Shown here in pieces: positions 1 to 5,887 of a DNA stretch of 33,321 nucleotides (position 1 is the first letter of the stretch; the number at the start of each line of letters is the position of its first letter). Below the pieces are notes generated by a model. The model did no database searches. It was not told where the DNA came from and worked only from the letters and a program-made list of their open reading frames with translations. The position numbers were made by a program, and so were the translations under genes. Source of the DNA: an uncultured Duncaniella sp. (GTDB lineage Bacteria; Bacteroidota; Bacteroidia; Bacteroidales; Muribaculaceae); the NCBI RefSeq assembly GCF_910578445.1, contig NZ_CAJTQC010000031.1:1-33321 (forward strand), written 5' to 3'.

Positions 1-128
1 TGATTGTTTTATTGGTGAATGGTCTATTGCTTATATCGAACTCACGTTAAATAAAGCGGTTTTTATCCTTTATAAACCTCCTAAGAATTTTTTTTGCAAA
101 ATGTGGGTGAAATTTCCGCGAAAAGAAT

Positions 129-136
129 TACTTTTG
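129..136 (+). promoter_or_regulatory. Candidate -7 promoter box for the ferredoxin gene
   Basis: TACTTTTG matches the Bacteroidota -7 consensus TAnnTTTG. A TTTG -33 box at the expected 19-21 bp upstream is not visible, so only half of the promoter is supported. It would give a leader of roughly 80 bases before the ferredoxin start at 222. The rest of 1-221 is AT-rich and I see no gene in it. Confidence 0.4.
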
Positions 137-221
137 CAAGACAATTTCAAAGCGCGGTGCAAACCGTGAAAACAGAAAAAGTATTCGTATAAATTTATCT
201 AACAACCAAAATTAATCTATC

Positions 222-392
222 ATGGCTTACGTAATCACAGACTCTTGCGTGGCTTGTGGCACTTGCCAGCCCGTTTGCCCCGTTGACGCTATCTCTGAAG
301 GCGATATCTACCACATCGATCCCGATACTTGCATCGAGTGCGGTTCTTGCGCAGAAGTTTGCCCCAGCGACGCTATCAAGCCCGGCGAATAA
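222..392 (+). CDS. Small 2[4Fe-4S] ferredoxin (56 aa)
   Basis: Soluble bacterial-type ferredoxin that carries electrons in anaerobic metabolism, for example for pyruvate:ferredoxin oxidoreductase (partner inferred). The 56-residue product has two CxxCxxCxxxCP motifs: Cys9, 12, 15, 19 and Cys37, 40, 43, 47, each set followed by Pro, which is the usual clostridial-type arrangement for two [4Fe-4S] clusters. The internal symmetry (VDAI after the first, SDAI after the second) shows the ancient gene duplication. The length is typical of the family. The only plausible start is the ATG at 222. It stands alone: a leader with a -7-like box lies upstream and a strong terminator 39 bases downstream, so it is probably monocistronic and highly expressed. 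The call is very secure; the redox partner is not visible. Confidence 0.95.
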   Translation: MAYVITDSCVACGTCQPVCPVDAISEGDIYHIDPDTCIECGSCAEVCPSDAIKPGE

Positions 393-430
393 TCCGCAAG
401 AGACCTTATCTTCATTCAAGACAAGATTTC

Positions 431-478
431 AAAAGCTGCTTCCAGATGTTATAAAACATGGAAGCAGCTTTTTTTTAA
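431..478 (+). terminator. Rho-independent terminator after ferredoxin
   Basis: A 13-bp perfect stem (431-443 pairing with 460-472) is followed by an unbroken T run. It separates the ferredoxin unit from gdhA. Confidence 0.88.
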
Positions 479-509
479 TTTTTTCATCCGCCCTATCAAA
501 TATAATTAT

Positions 510-517
510 TACATTTG
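510..517 (+). promoter_or_regulatory. Candidate -7 box for gdhA
   Basis: TACATTTG is a perfect TAnnTTTG match 51 bases before the gdhA start, leaving a leader of about 45 bases. The -33 region at 486-489 does not match TTTG, so recognition strength is uncertain. Confidence 0.5.
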
Positions 518-568
518 CACCGTTAACCAAATCATCAATACATACCTTTTCAATTAATTTCTTTTATC

Positions 569-1906
569 ATGGATATTAACACCATTCTCACCAACCTGGA
601 AGCCAAGCATCCGGGCGAAAAGGAGTACCTTCAGGCAGTCAAAGAAGTTCTCATCTGCGTTGAAGATGTCTACAACCAGCATCCTGAATTCGAAAAAGCA
701 AAAATCATCGAGCGCATGGTCGAGCCCGACCGCATCGTCACTTTCCGTGTGACATGGGTTGACGACAAGGGCGAAGTTCAGAACAACATCGGCTACCGCG
801 TACAGTTCAACAACGCCATCGGCCCGTACAAAGGCGGCATCCGCTTCCATGCATCAGTAAACCTCTCTATCCTCAAATTCCTCGGCTTCGAGCAGACATT
901 CAAAAACGCTCTCACCACCCTCCCCATGGGCGGAGCAAAGGGCGGCAGCGACTTCTCGCCCCGTGGCAAGAGCGACGCTGAAATCATGCGTTTCTGCCAG
1001 GCATTCATCCTCTGCCTCTGGAAGAACCTCGGTCCTGACCGCGACGTTCCCGCAGGCGACATAGGCGTAGGCGGCCGCGAAGTAGGCTACATGTATGGCA
1101 TGTATAAGAAGCTCGTCAACGAATGCACCGGAACATTCACCGGCAAGGGTCTCGACTTCGGCGGTTCACTCATCCGCCCCGAAGCTACCGGTTTCGGCGC
1201 TCTCTACTTCGTACAGAGCATGCTCGCTGAGAAAAAAGACGACATCAAGGGCAAGACTGTCGCTGTGTCAGGCTTCGGCAACGTGGCTTGGGGCGCTACC
1301 CTCAAGGCTACCGAACTCGGCGCGAAAGTGGTGACAATCTCAGGTCCTGACGGATATATCTACGACCCAGACGGAATCTCCGGCGAAAAGATTGACTACA
1401 TGCTCTATCTCCGCGCTACAGGCGAAGACATCGTAGCTCCCTATGCCGAAAAATATCCCAACGCACAATTCTTCCCCGGCCAGAAACCTTGGGGACAGAA
1501 GGTCGACATCGCCCTCCCCTGCGCAACTCAGAACGAAGTCGACGGCGAAGATGCCAAGAAACTCGTCGCTAACGGCGTTGAGCTCGTGGCTGAAGTATCA
1601 AACATGGGCTGTACACCCGAAGCCATCGACACCTTCCTCGCATCGAAGACCACTTACGCTCCCGGCAAGGCCGTGAACGCAGGCGGTGTGGCAACTTCAG
1701 GCCTCGAAATGAGCCAGAACGCCGAACACCTCCAGTGGAGCGCCGAAGAAGTTGACCGCCGCCTCCATGAAATCATGAAGAATATCCACACTCAGTGCGT
1801 TAAGCACGGCACAGAGCCCGACGGATATATCAACTACATGAAGGGCGCAAACATCGCAGGCTTCATGAAGGTTGCCAACGCAATGATTGGTCAGGGCATC
1901 ATCTGA
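569..1906 (+). CDS. gdhA: NADP-type glutamate dehydrogenase
   Basis: Hexameric family I glutamate dehydrogenase: reversible reductive amination of 2-oxoglutarate with ammonia, a main route of nitrogen assimilation in Bacteroidales. The 445-residue length is typical. Visible family signatures are the substrate-binding stretch RVQFNNAIGPYKGGIRFH, the catalytic PMGGAKGGSDF with Lys124, PAGDIGVGGREVGYM, and the dinucleotide-binding VAVSGFGNVAWGA in the second half. It ends with the family-typical NIAGFMKVANAMI region. Cofactor preference (NADPH versus NADH) is inferred from overall resemblance to GdhA and is not proved by a single residue. It has its own -7 box and lies between the ferredoxin terminator and a large hairpin beginning at 1951, so it is probably a single-gene unit, convergent with the DUF3109 gene. 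Confidence 0.97.
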   Translation: MDINTILTNLEAKHPGEKEYLQAVKEVLICVEDVYNQHPEFEKAKIIERMVEPDRIVTFRVTWVDDKGEVQNNIGYRVQFNNAIGPYKGGIRFHASVNLSILKFLGFEQTFKNALTTLPMGGAKGGSDFSPRGKSDAEIMRFCQAFILCLWKNLGPDRDVPAGDIGVGGREVGYMYGMYKKLVNECTGTFTGKGLDFGGSLIRPEATGFGALYFVQSMLAEKKDDIKGKTVAVSGFGNVAWGATLKATELGAKVVTISGPDGYIYDPDGISGEKIDYMLYLRATGEDIVAPYAEKYPNAQFFPGQKPWGQKVDIALPCATQNEVDGEDAKKLVANGVELVAEVSNMGCTPEAIDTFLASKTTYAPGKAVNAGGVATSGLEMSQNAEHLQWSAEEVDRRLHEIMKNIHTQCVKHGTEPDGYINYMKGANIAGFMKVANAMIGQGII

Positions 1907-1950
1907 TACCCAAACCTGAAAAATACTTAGGAAATTACTTAGATTTCTTA

Positions 1951-2079
1951 GGTACAAAAATTCAGAAATAACAAAAATAACAGATTTTTATTATCGTCTG
2001 TCGGGATGACTATTTCAGTCTACTCCGAATGACCAAAAATAAAAATCTGTTATTTTTGTTATTTCTGAATTTCTGTACC
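1951..2079. repeat. Long inverted repeat (hairpin copy 1)
   Basis: The arms 1951-1992 and 2038-2079 are 42 bases each and complementary except for one A:C mismatch near the base; the loop is 45 bases (1993-2037). This is far longer than an ordinary terminator stem. It sits between convergent genes, so it could end transcription from both sides, or it could be a small non-autonomous palindromic element. No coding capacity is seen in it. Confidence 0.92.
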
Positions 2080-2086
2080 CCTTATG

Positions 2087-2191
2087 TCATTTCGGAAGCT
2101 GCGCATCATCTCCATACTCTTCCAGATAGGCTTCGCAGGCGAGTTTGAGCTCGTCATACCAATCCTTACCGAAATGACCTTCGAGGAACTG
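2087..2191 (-). pseudogene. Partial, diverged copy of the DUF3109 gene 3' end
   Basis: On the minus strand this segment reads QFLEGHFGKDWYDELKLACE and continues in frame for 34 residues to a stop. It is clearly homologous to the last 38 codons of the intact neighbour. Compared with that copy it has a clean four-codon deletion (GPLTAH becomes GH) and six base differences: three synonymous, two Asp/Glu swaps and one Leu for His. It has no start and no upstream part of the gene, so it should not be functional. The mild, in-frame pattern suggests it came from another allele of the same gene rather than decaying in place (inference). Confidence 0.82.
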
Positions 2192-2196
2192 ATTTG

Positions 2197-2474
2197 ACTT
2201 AGATTTCTTAGGTACAAAAATTCAGAAATAACAAAAATAACAGATTTTTATTACCGTCTGACGGAATGACAATTTCAGTCTACCCGAATGACTAAGAATA
2301 AAAATCTGTTATTTTTGTTATTTCTGAATTTATGTACCCCTATTCTCTACGAGTATGTCATTTCGGATGCTGCGCATCCTCTCCATACTCTTCCAGATAG
2401 GCTTCACAGGCGAGTTTGAGCTCGTCATACCACTCCTTACCGAAATGGGCGGTCAGAGGCCCTTCGAGAAACTG
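2197..2474. repeat. Tandem duplication, unit 2 (hairpin plus native gene end)
   Basis: Second unit of the direct repeat. It contains hairpin copy 2 and runs into the 3' end of the intact DUF3109 gene. Relative to unit 1 it carries about 13 extra bases between hairpin and stop codon (after 2340), the four codons missing from the fragment, and a one-base difference in the hairpin loop length. Confidence 0.88.
2211..2338. repeat. Long inverted repeat (hairpin copy 2)
   Basis: The arms 2211-2252 and 2297-2338 are again 42 bases with one mismatch; the loop is 44 bases (2253-2296). The left arm is identical to copy 1 and the right arm differs at one base, while the loops differ at about eight positions. 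It lies just beyond the DUF3109 stop codon and may act as its terminator. Confidence 0.92.
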
Positions 2475-2960
2475 ATAGAGGCGCACACCTAATTTGCGCC
2501 CAAGCTGCTCGGCAGATTTGCATATCTTCCAGCGGTGATAGTTGACGGCTGTAAACGTCGGATATTTCGTCAGCCTCACCGGATAGAGCGCACACGAAGC
2601 CGGTTTGCGGAACGAGCCGGTCTTCCCCTCGTTATAAGCACACTCTATCGCACACTGACACAGGCCGCCCGGGGCATAACAGGTATAGATGCAGTTGCGA
2701 CCGTCGACAATCTGAGTGACCAGATCACCGTCAGGGTCAAGATAGCTTGTCCCCTCCTCCGCCATCCGCGCCTTGGCCGAGGGTAGCAGCTTGTCCTCGA
2801 ACTGCGGAATCAGACGGTCGATTTCATCGCGCTCCTCCTCAGTGATCGGCGCGCCGGCATCGCCTTCGATGCAACACTCGCCCTTACACTTTTCAAGATC
2901 GCAGCAAAAAAACACTTCCGCGAGGTCAAGCGACACCAATGTATCCTGTATCTGTAACAT
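2358..2960 (-). CDS. DUF3109 family cysteine-rich protein
   Basis: Conserved Bacteroidota protein of unknown function, about 200 residues. The cysteines cluster in the first part (FFCCDLEKCKGECCIEGDAG) and in the middle (GRNCIYTCYAPGGLCQCAIE, then a Cys in KPASCALYPVRL), which suggests metal or Fe-S binding; this is an inference from the pattern. I prefer the ATG at 2960 (product begins MLQIQDTLVSLDL) because a purine-rich AGGAAG lies just before it and it matches where I recall family members starting. An in-frame ATG at 2984 would add eight acidic residues. It is the last gene of the ung operon, about 50 bases after the plug-protein gene. The extreme 3' end is duplicated downstream (2087-2191). 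Confidence 0.88.
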   Translation of the reverse strand: MLQIQDTLVSLDLAEVFFCCDLEKCKGECCIEGDAGAPITEEERDEIDRLIPQFEDKLLPSAKARMAEEGTSYLDPDGDLVTQIVDGRNCIYTCYAPGGLCQCAIECAYNEGKTGSFRKPASCALYPVRLTKYPTFTAVNYHRWKICKSAEQLGRKLGVRLYQFLEGPLTAHFGKEWYDELKLACEAYLEEYGEDAQHPK

Positions 2961-3012
2961 AATTTCTTCCTCTGTTTCTTCCATTATGGTTTTGTTGGTT
3001 TATCCTTTTTCT

Positions 3013-4284
3013 TCAATTTCCCGACGCAATCATTCCGACGCCAATCAGACGGTCGAAACGTCCGCCGCGCGGACGGTGATAGACCCTGACCGTGTATTCA
3101 TTGACAGTCTGGTAGAAATCGCCCTCGACAGGAGCAGTCTCACCTTGCAGACTCCCTGACGGGACGGTGAGATACTGATAGTTGTATGCACCTTGTTTCA
3201 GCATCATCGAATTCTCATAGCGGCCCGACGCACGGTTGTAGACCATACGCGACACCGGATCGAAACGCCGCTGGACAAAATCTCCGTCGAGAAACACGTC
3301 AGCCCCGGCGATTTCGGGCATTTCAAGGCTGAAATGAACCATCACATAGTCTGCCTCCGTATCGGAGCGCGACGACGACGCTTCACGCACGAAGAAACGT
3401 CCGTGCTGAGTGCTGTCGTAGCTGTATGGCATCGCGCCACGCGGTGTGTCGGTATAGAGCCACATATTATATATAGGGGTGTCGGTGCTGATATTCTCAA
3501 CACCCATGCCCGGATATGAGGTGGAGACCGTCTCGAAGCGGCGATATTCGTTTCCGGCCTTGAAGATGAGCGGACGCAGATGCTCGTAGATGACCTTGTC
3601 GCCAAGCACTCTCTGCGGAGCGGTCATCACGACCACATTGTCGTCACGTCCGTTCTGACTGACAACAATCCGGAGGTCATTGAACGGATCGTCAACACCT
3701 GCCACATGCTGCAGGTCGACCGTCAGGCCAAGTTGCTGATGATTGCGGTTGGTATCGATATCGGTCAGCGACGTCACCCCGGCATAGACCCCGGCCGAGA
3801 AATCGGAAACACCGAAGCGAGCCTGAAGCAATGTTTCGTCGGGATTGCTTTCGTCGTAGACCCGCAGCAGATAGTTGCCGGTCTCAGTGATGCGTATCTC
3901 GCGGTTGGGAATCGTAATCGAATAGTGGACATAGTGCACGAGTGTCGCCCGCGAAAAATCATAGTCCTCGACCGCCCCTTCGTTGAAACCGTCGAGAAAC
4001 TCCGAGGCCACCAGCCCTTCCGGCTGCCAGAGCGCATCGCAGTGAATCAGTTCGTAGCGCATGAAACGCCGTTCGTCGCCAAGCTCGTCGAAACTCACAG
4101 TCAGCCGGCTCAGGGGATCACCGAGCGTAATCACCGGCGGAGCAAACTCGTTGGCATCAAGCGTCACTTTGAGCGAACGGAATGCAGGGTCGAAAATAGC
4201 CTGCGACGTGTCAGTCGCCTCAGCCCTGCCCACGGCAAAAAGTCCGAGCAGAACCAAAGCAGCCAGACAGCGCTTAAAAGCCAT
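3013..4284 (-). CDS. Type IX secretion system plug protein (DUF5103)
   Basis: Periplasmic protein of the family that seals the periplasmic side of the SprA/Sov outer-membrane channel of the type IX secretion system. The recognisable core is the N-terminal beta domain: ITLGDPLSRLTVSFDELGDE, then RYELIHCDALWQPEG, DFSRATLVHYVHYSITIPN and TGNYLLRVYDE, in the order typical of DUF5103. The C-terminal half is a second beta-rich domain. I chose the ATG at 4284, giving 423 residues, because the product then begins MAFKRCLAALVLLGLFAVGR, a good Sec signal peptide ending near AEA. The longer frame from 4320 puts 12 polar residues before it. The start overlaps the end of the upstream gene by 11 bases, implying translational coupling. 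The other T9SS genes are not in this window. Confidence 0.87.
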   Translation of the reverse strand: MAFKRCLAALVLLGLFAVGRAEATDTSQAIFDPAFRSLKVTLDANEFAPPVITLGDPLSRLTVSFDELGDERRFMRYELIHCDALWQPEGLVASEFLDGFNEGAVEDYDFSRATLVHYVHYSITIPNREIRITETGNYLLRVYDESNPDETLLQARFGVSDFSAGVYAGVTSLTDIDTNRNHQQLGLTVDLQHVAGVDDPFNDLRIVVSQNGRDDNVVVMTAPQRVLGDKVIYEHLRPLIFKAGNEYRRFETVSTSYPGMGVENISTDTPIYNMWLYTDTPRGAMPYSYDSTQHGRFFVREASSSRSDTEADYVMVHFSLEMPEIAGADVFLDGDFVQRRFDPVSRMVYNRASGRYENSMMLKQGAYNYQYLTVPSGSLQGETAPVEGDFYQTVNEYTVRVYHRPRGGRFDRLIGVGMIASGN

Positions 4285-4672
4285 CGGCCTCAAACTGCCG
4301 GTGAAGGATTTCGACACCATCCGCTATCAGGTCTATGCACGGCTTACGTCCGGGACGCTTCAGCTCCTGACAGACATACGATCCGTTGAGCTCCTCGAAT
4401 TTATCGAGCGGCTGCCTCACCTTGGCATACAGCGCTGGGCGCTCCAATTGATTGTAGACGAGTCCGCACACCATTGTCGCACCCGACATCACACCACAGA
4501 TTTCGCCCTTGCCGCCGATACCGCTTCCAAAGCCCGACGAAATGCGGGCAAGCAACTCGGTTTCCGATTCGTTCATATCGCCAAAGGCCATCGCCACACA
4601 CTGACAGCAGTTACGGCCTTCGGCGCGCAGACGGCGCGCAAGCTCCTTACGTTCTTCCAATGTATATTTCAT
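4274..4672 (-). CDS. C_GCAxxG_C_C family putative redox protein
   Basis: A 132-residue member of the C_GCAxxG_C_C family, usually described as putative redox-active proteins that may bind a metal or Fe-S cluster. Visible features are an early Cys pair in RNCCQCVAMAF, the glycine-rich GFGSGIGGKGEICGVMSGAT core that gives the family its name (here with Val-Met-Ser where the name has Ala-x-x), a following Cys in MVCGLVYNQ, and late Cys in YVCQELKRPGRKPC. No signal peptide is seen, so it is probably cytoplasmic. The substrate is unknown. It lies 31 bases after ung and overlaps the plug-protein gene, so it is co-transcribed. Confidence 0.85.
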   Translation of the reverse strand: MKYTLEERKELARRLRAEGRNCCQCVAMAFGDMNESETELLARISSGFGSGIGGKGEICGVMSGATMVCGLVYNQLERPALYAKVRQPLDKFEELNGSYVCQELKRPGRKPCIDLIADGVEILHRQFEADGF

Positions 4673-4703
4673 GATTCAAAAAAATATTGACTACATACTT
4701 TTA

Positions 4704-5390
4704 TCAGTTCCGGCAGCCGTCCACACAACACCAGTCAATCGGGGCAATCCCTTTCGACGTGAGATAGGCATTGGTCCTTGAGAAAGGCTTGCTCCCGAAG
4801 AAACCCCGAGAGGCACTCAGTGGCGACGGATGCGGAGAGGTTATGACACAATGGCGCGAACGGTCGATGAACTCACCCTTGCGCTGTGCGTATGCACCCC
4901 ACAGGATAAACACCAGATTATCGCGTTCGGTGGCAAGCTTGCGGATTGCAGCGTCGGTAAACGTCTCCCAGCCCTGATTCTGATGCGAGGCAGGCGCTCC
5001 GGCGTCGACCGTAAGAGTGGCATTCAGCAGCAACACACCCTGACGCGCCCAGCAGCTCAGGTCGCCCGAAAGCGGAGCTTGACACCCGAGGTCATCCGAA
5101 AGTTCCTTGTAGATGTTGCGCAACGAACGTGGCAGATCCACACCCGGATTGACCGAAAAACTCAGTCCGTTGGCCTGACCATAGCCCGGATAAGGGTCCT
5201 GCCCGAGAATCACCACCTTGACGTCGTCGAAAGGACAAGCATCAAAGGCCGCGAAAATCTTACCGGCAGGGGGAAAAACAGTCTGGCGGGCATAGCGGTC
5301 ACGCACAAAATCGGTCAGGTGACGGAAATAGTCCTTATTCCATTCGTCGGAGAGCGCTCTTTTCCACGAAGAGTCAATTCTAACGTCCAT
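4704..5390 (-). CDS. ung: Family 1 uracil-DNA glycosylase
   Basis: Removes uracil from DNA, starting base excision repair. The 228-residue length is normal. Seen in order: the water-activating motif GQDPYPG with Asp65, the uracil-binding Asn in LLNATLTV (Asn123), and the DNA-intercalating loop HPSPLSASRGFFGSKPFSRT with catalytic His187. Oddities are in the first motif: Pro68 replaces the His of the usual DPYH, and Asn74 replaces His in the usual GQAHGL. The rest is intact, so activity is likely, perhaps altered. It is the first gene of a minus-strand operon (ung, C_GCAxxG_C_C, plug, DUF3109). It is transcribed divergently from tRNA-Arg, with overlapping promoters in the 55 bases upstream. Confidence 0.95.
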   Translation of the reverse strand: MDVRIDSSWKRALSDEWNKDYFRHLTDFVRDRYARQTVFPPAGKIFAAFDACPFDDVKVVILGQDPYPGYGQANGLSFSVNPGVDLPRSLRNIYKELSDDLGCQAPLSGDLSCWARQGVLLLNATLTVDAGAPASHQNQGWETFTDAAIRKLATERDNLVFILWGAYAQRKGEFIDRSRHCVITSPHPSPLSASRGFFGSKPFSRTNAYLTSKGIAPIDWCCVDGCRN

Positions 5391-5411
5391 TTGTCAAATT
5401 TTGATTTGTTC

Positions 5412-5443
5412 TTTGCAAAAATACAAAAAAATCACTAATTTTG
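5412..5443 (+). promoter_or_regulatory. Promoter of tRNA-Arg(CCG)
   Basis: TTTG at 5412-5415, 20 bp, then TAATTTTG at 5436-5443: an exact match to the Bacteroidota housekeeping-sigma promoter. Transcription would begin about 40 bases before the tRNA. Confidence 0.8.
5416..5423 (-). promoter_or_regulatory. Candidate -7 box for the ung operon
   Basis: The minus strand reads TATTTTTG, a TAnnTTTG match 26 bases before the ung start, giving a very short leader. The -33 position is weak (GATG instead of TTTG). It abuts the -33 box of the divergent tRNA-Arg promoter. Confidence 0.4.
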
Positions 5444-5489
5444 CATCCCATAATCCGGTGAAAGCGTTCCGGCGCATTCGCTTCGATTT

Positions 5490-5564
5490 GTTCCCGTAGT
5501 TCAATGGATAGAATATCGGATTCCGGTTCCGACGATTAGGGTTCGACTCCCTACGGGAATACCA
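5490..5564 (+). tRNA. tRNA-Arg(CCG)
   Basis: Full cloverleaf: the acceptor GTTCCCG pairs with CGGGAAT (a G:T closing pair). The anticodon stem TCGGA/TCCGA encloses the loop TTCCGGT with anticodon CCG at 5523-5525. The T arm TAGGG/CCCTA encloses TTCGACT. The discriminator A at 5561 is followed by an encoded CCA (5562-5564). Confidence 0.96.
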
Positions 5565-5632
5565 CTCATCTTTTTCCCGGACATCAAAGGATTCCTCACG
5601 GGAGAACAGAGTACAAGCCCGGTAAAAATGGG

Positions 5633-5664
5633 TTTGGAGATATGGCAAAAAAGATTTAACTTTG
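5633..5664 (+). promoter_or_regulatory. Promoter of tRNA-Leu(TAA)
   Basis: TTTG at 5633-5636, 20 bp, then TAACTTTG at 5657-5664. The spacing is the same as at the tRNA-Arg promoter, so the two tRNAs appear to be separate transcription units. Confidence 0.8.
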
Positions 5665-5711
5665 CGCCATCAAAAACCACGCCTCTTATCACATCATCCA
5701 TAAGAAAGGAT

Positions 5712-5795
5712 GCTCGAATGGTGGAATGGTAGACACGAAGGACTTAAAATCCTTTGGTCATTGCGACCGTGCGGGTTCGAGTCCCGCTTCGAGCA
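5712..5795 (+). tRNA. tRNA-Leu(TAA)
   Basis: A class II tRNA of 84 bases: the acceptor GCTCGAA pairs with TTCGAGC. The anticodon stem AAGGA/TCCTT encloses CTTAAAA with anticodon TAA at 5745-5747. There is a long variable arm, and the T arm is GCGGG/CCCGC with loop TTCGAGT. The discriminator is A5795. The next bases are CAG, so CCA is not encoded, unlike the neighbouring tRNA-Arg. Confidence 0.96.
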
Positions 5796-5800
5796 CAGAC

Positions 5801-5863
5801 AAATATCCGCAAGTGAATGTATTCTCCCTTAAGGGACTACACCACATCTGCGGATATTTTTTT
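5801..5863 (+). terminator. Terminator after tRNA-Leu
   Basis: An 11-bp perfect stem (AAATATCCGCA at 5801-5811 with its complement at 5849-5859), a long loop, then a T run to 5863. It ends just before the sensor-kinase gene. Confidence 0.82.
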
Positions 5864-5887
5864 AGTACCTGCCGATAAACTCATTCC

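Larger units (their letters stand above)
1937..2196. repeat. Tandem duplication, unit 1 (hairpin plus gene-end fragment)
   Basis: First unit of a direct repeat with a 260-base offset: the sequence beginning ACTTAGATTTCTTAGG at 1937 recurs at 2197. The unit contains the 42-bp-stem hairpin 1951-2079 and then a diverged copy of the 3' end of the DUF3109 gene (2087-2191). The match to unit 2 is nearly identical over the hairpin arms and visibly diverged in the loop and the gene part. Confidence 0.9.

Noticed and set aside
1951..2338. Retron or group II intron RNA suggested by the large hairpins
   Set aside because: No reverse transcriptase gene is nearby and the hairpins contain no conserved catalytic domain; a terminator or palindromic repeat is simpler.
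4285..4320. Upstream start for the T9SS plug protein
   Set aside because: It would place 12 polar residues before a good signal peptide and lengthen the overlap with the preceding gene.
3580..4389. A 269-residue plus-strand frame
   Set aside because: Antisense to the T9SS plug gene; no recognisable protein features.
5394..5701. Minus-strand reading frames of 84 and 66 residues
   Set aside because: They run antisense through the tRNA-Arg gene (the RRESNPNRR-type peptide is a familiar tRNA artefact) and have no other support.
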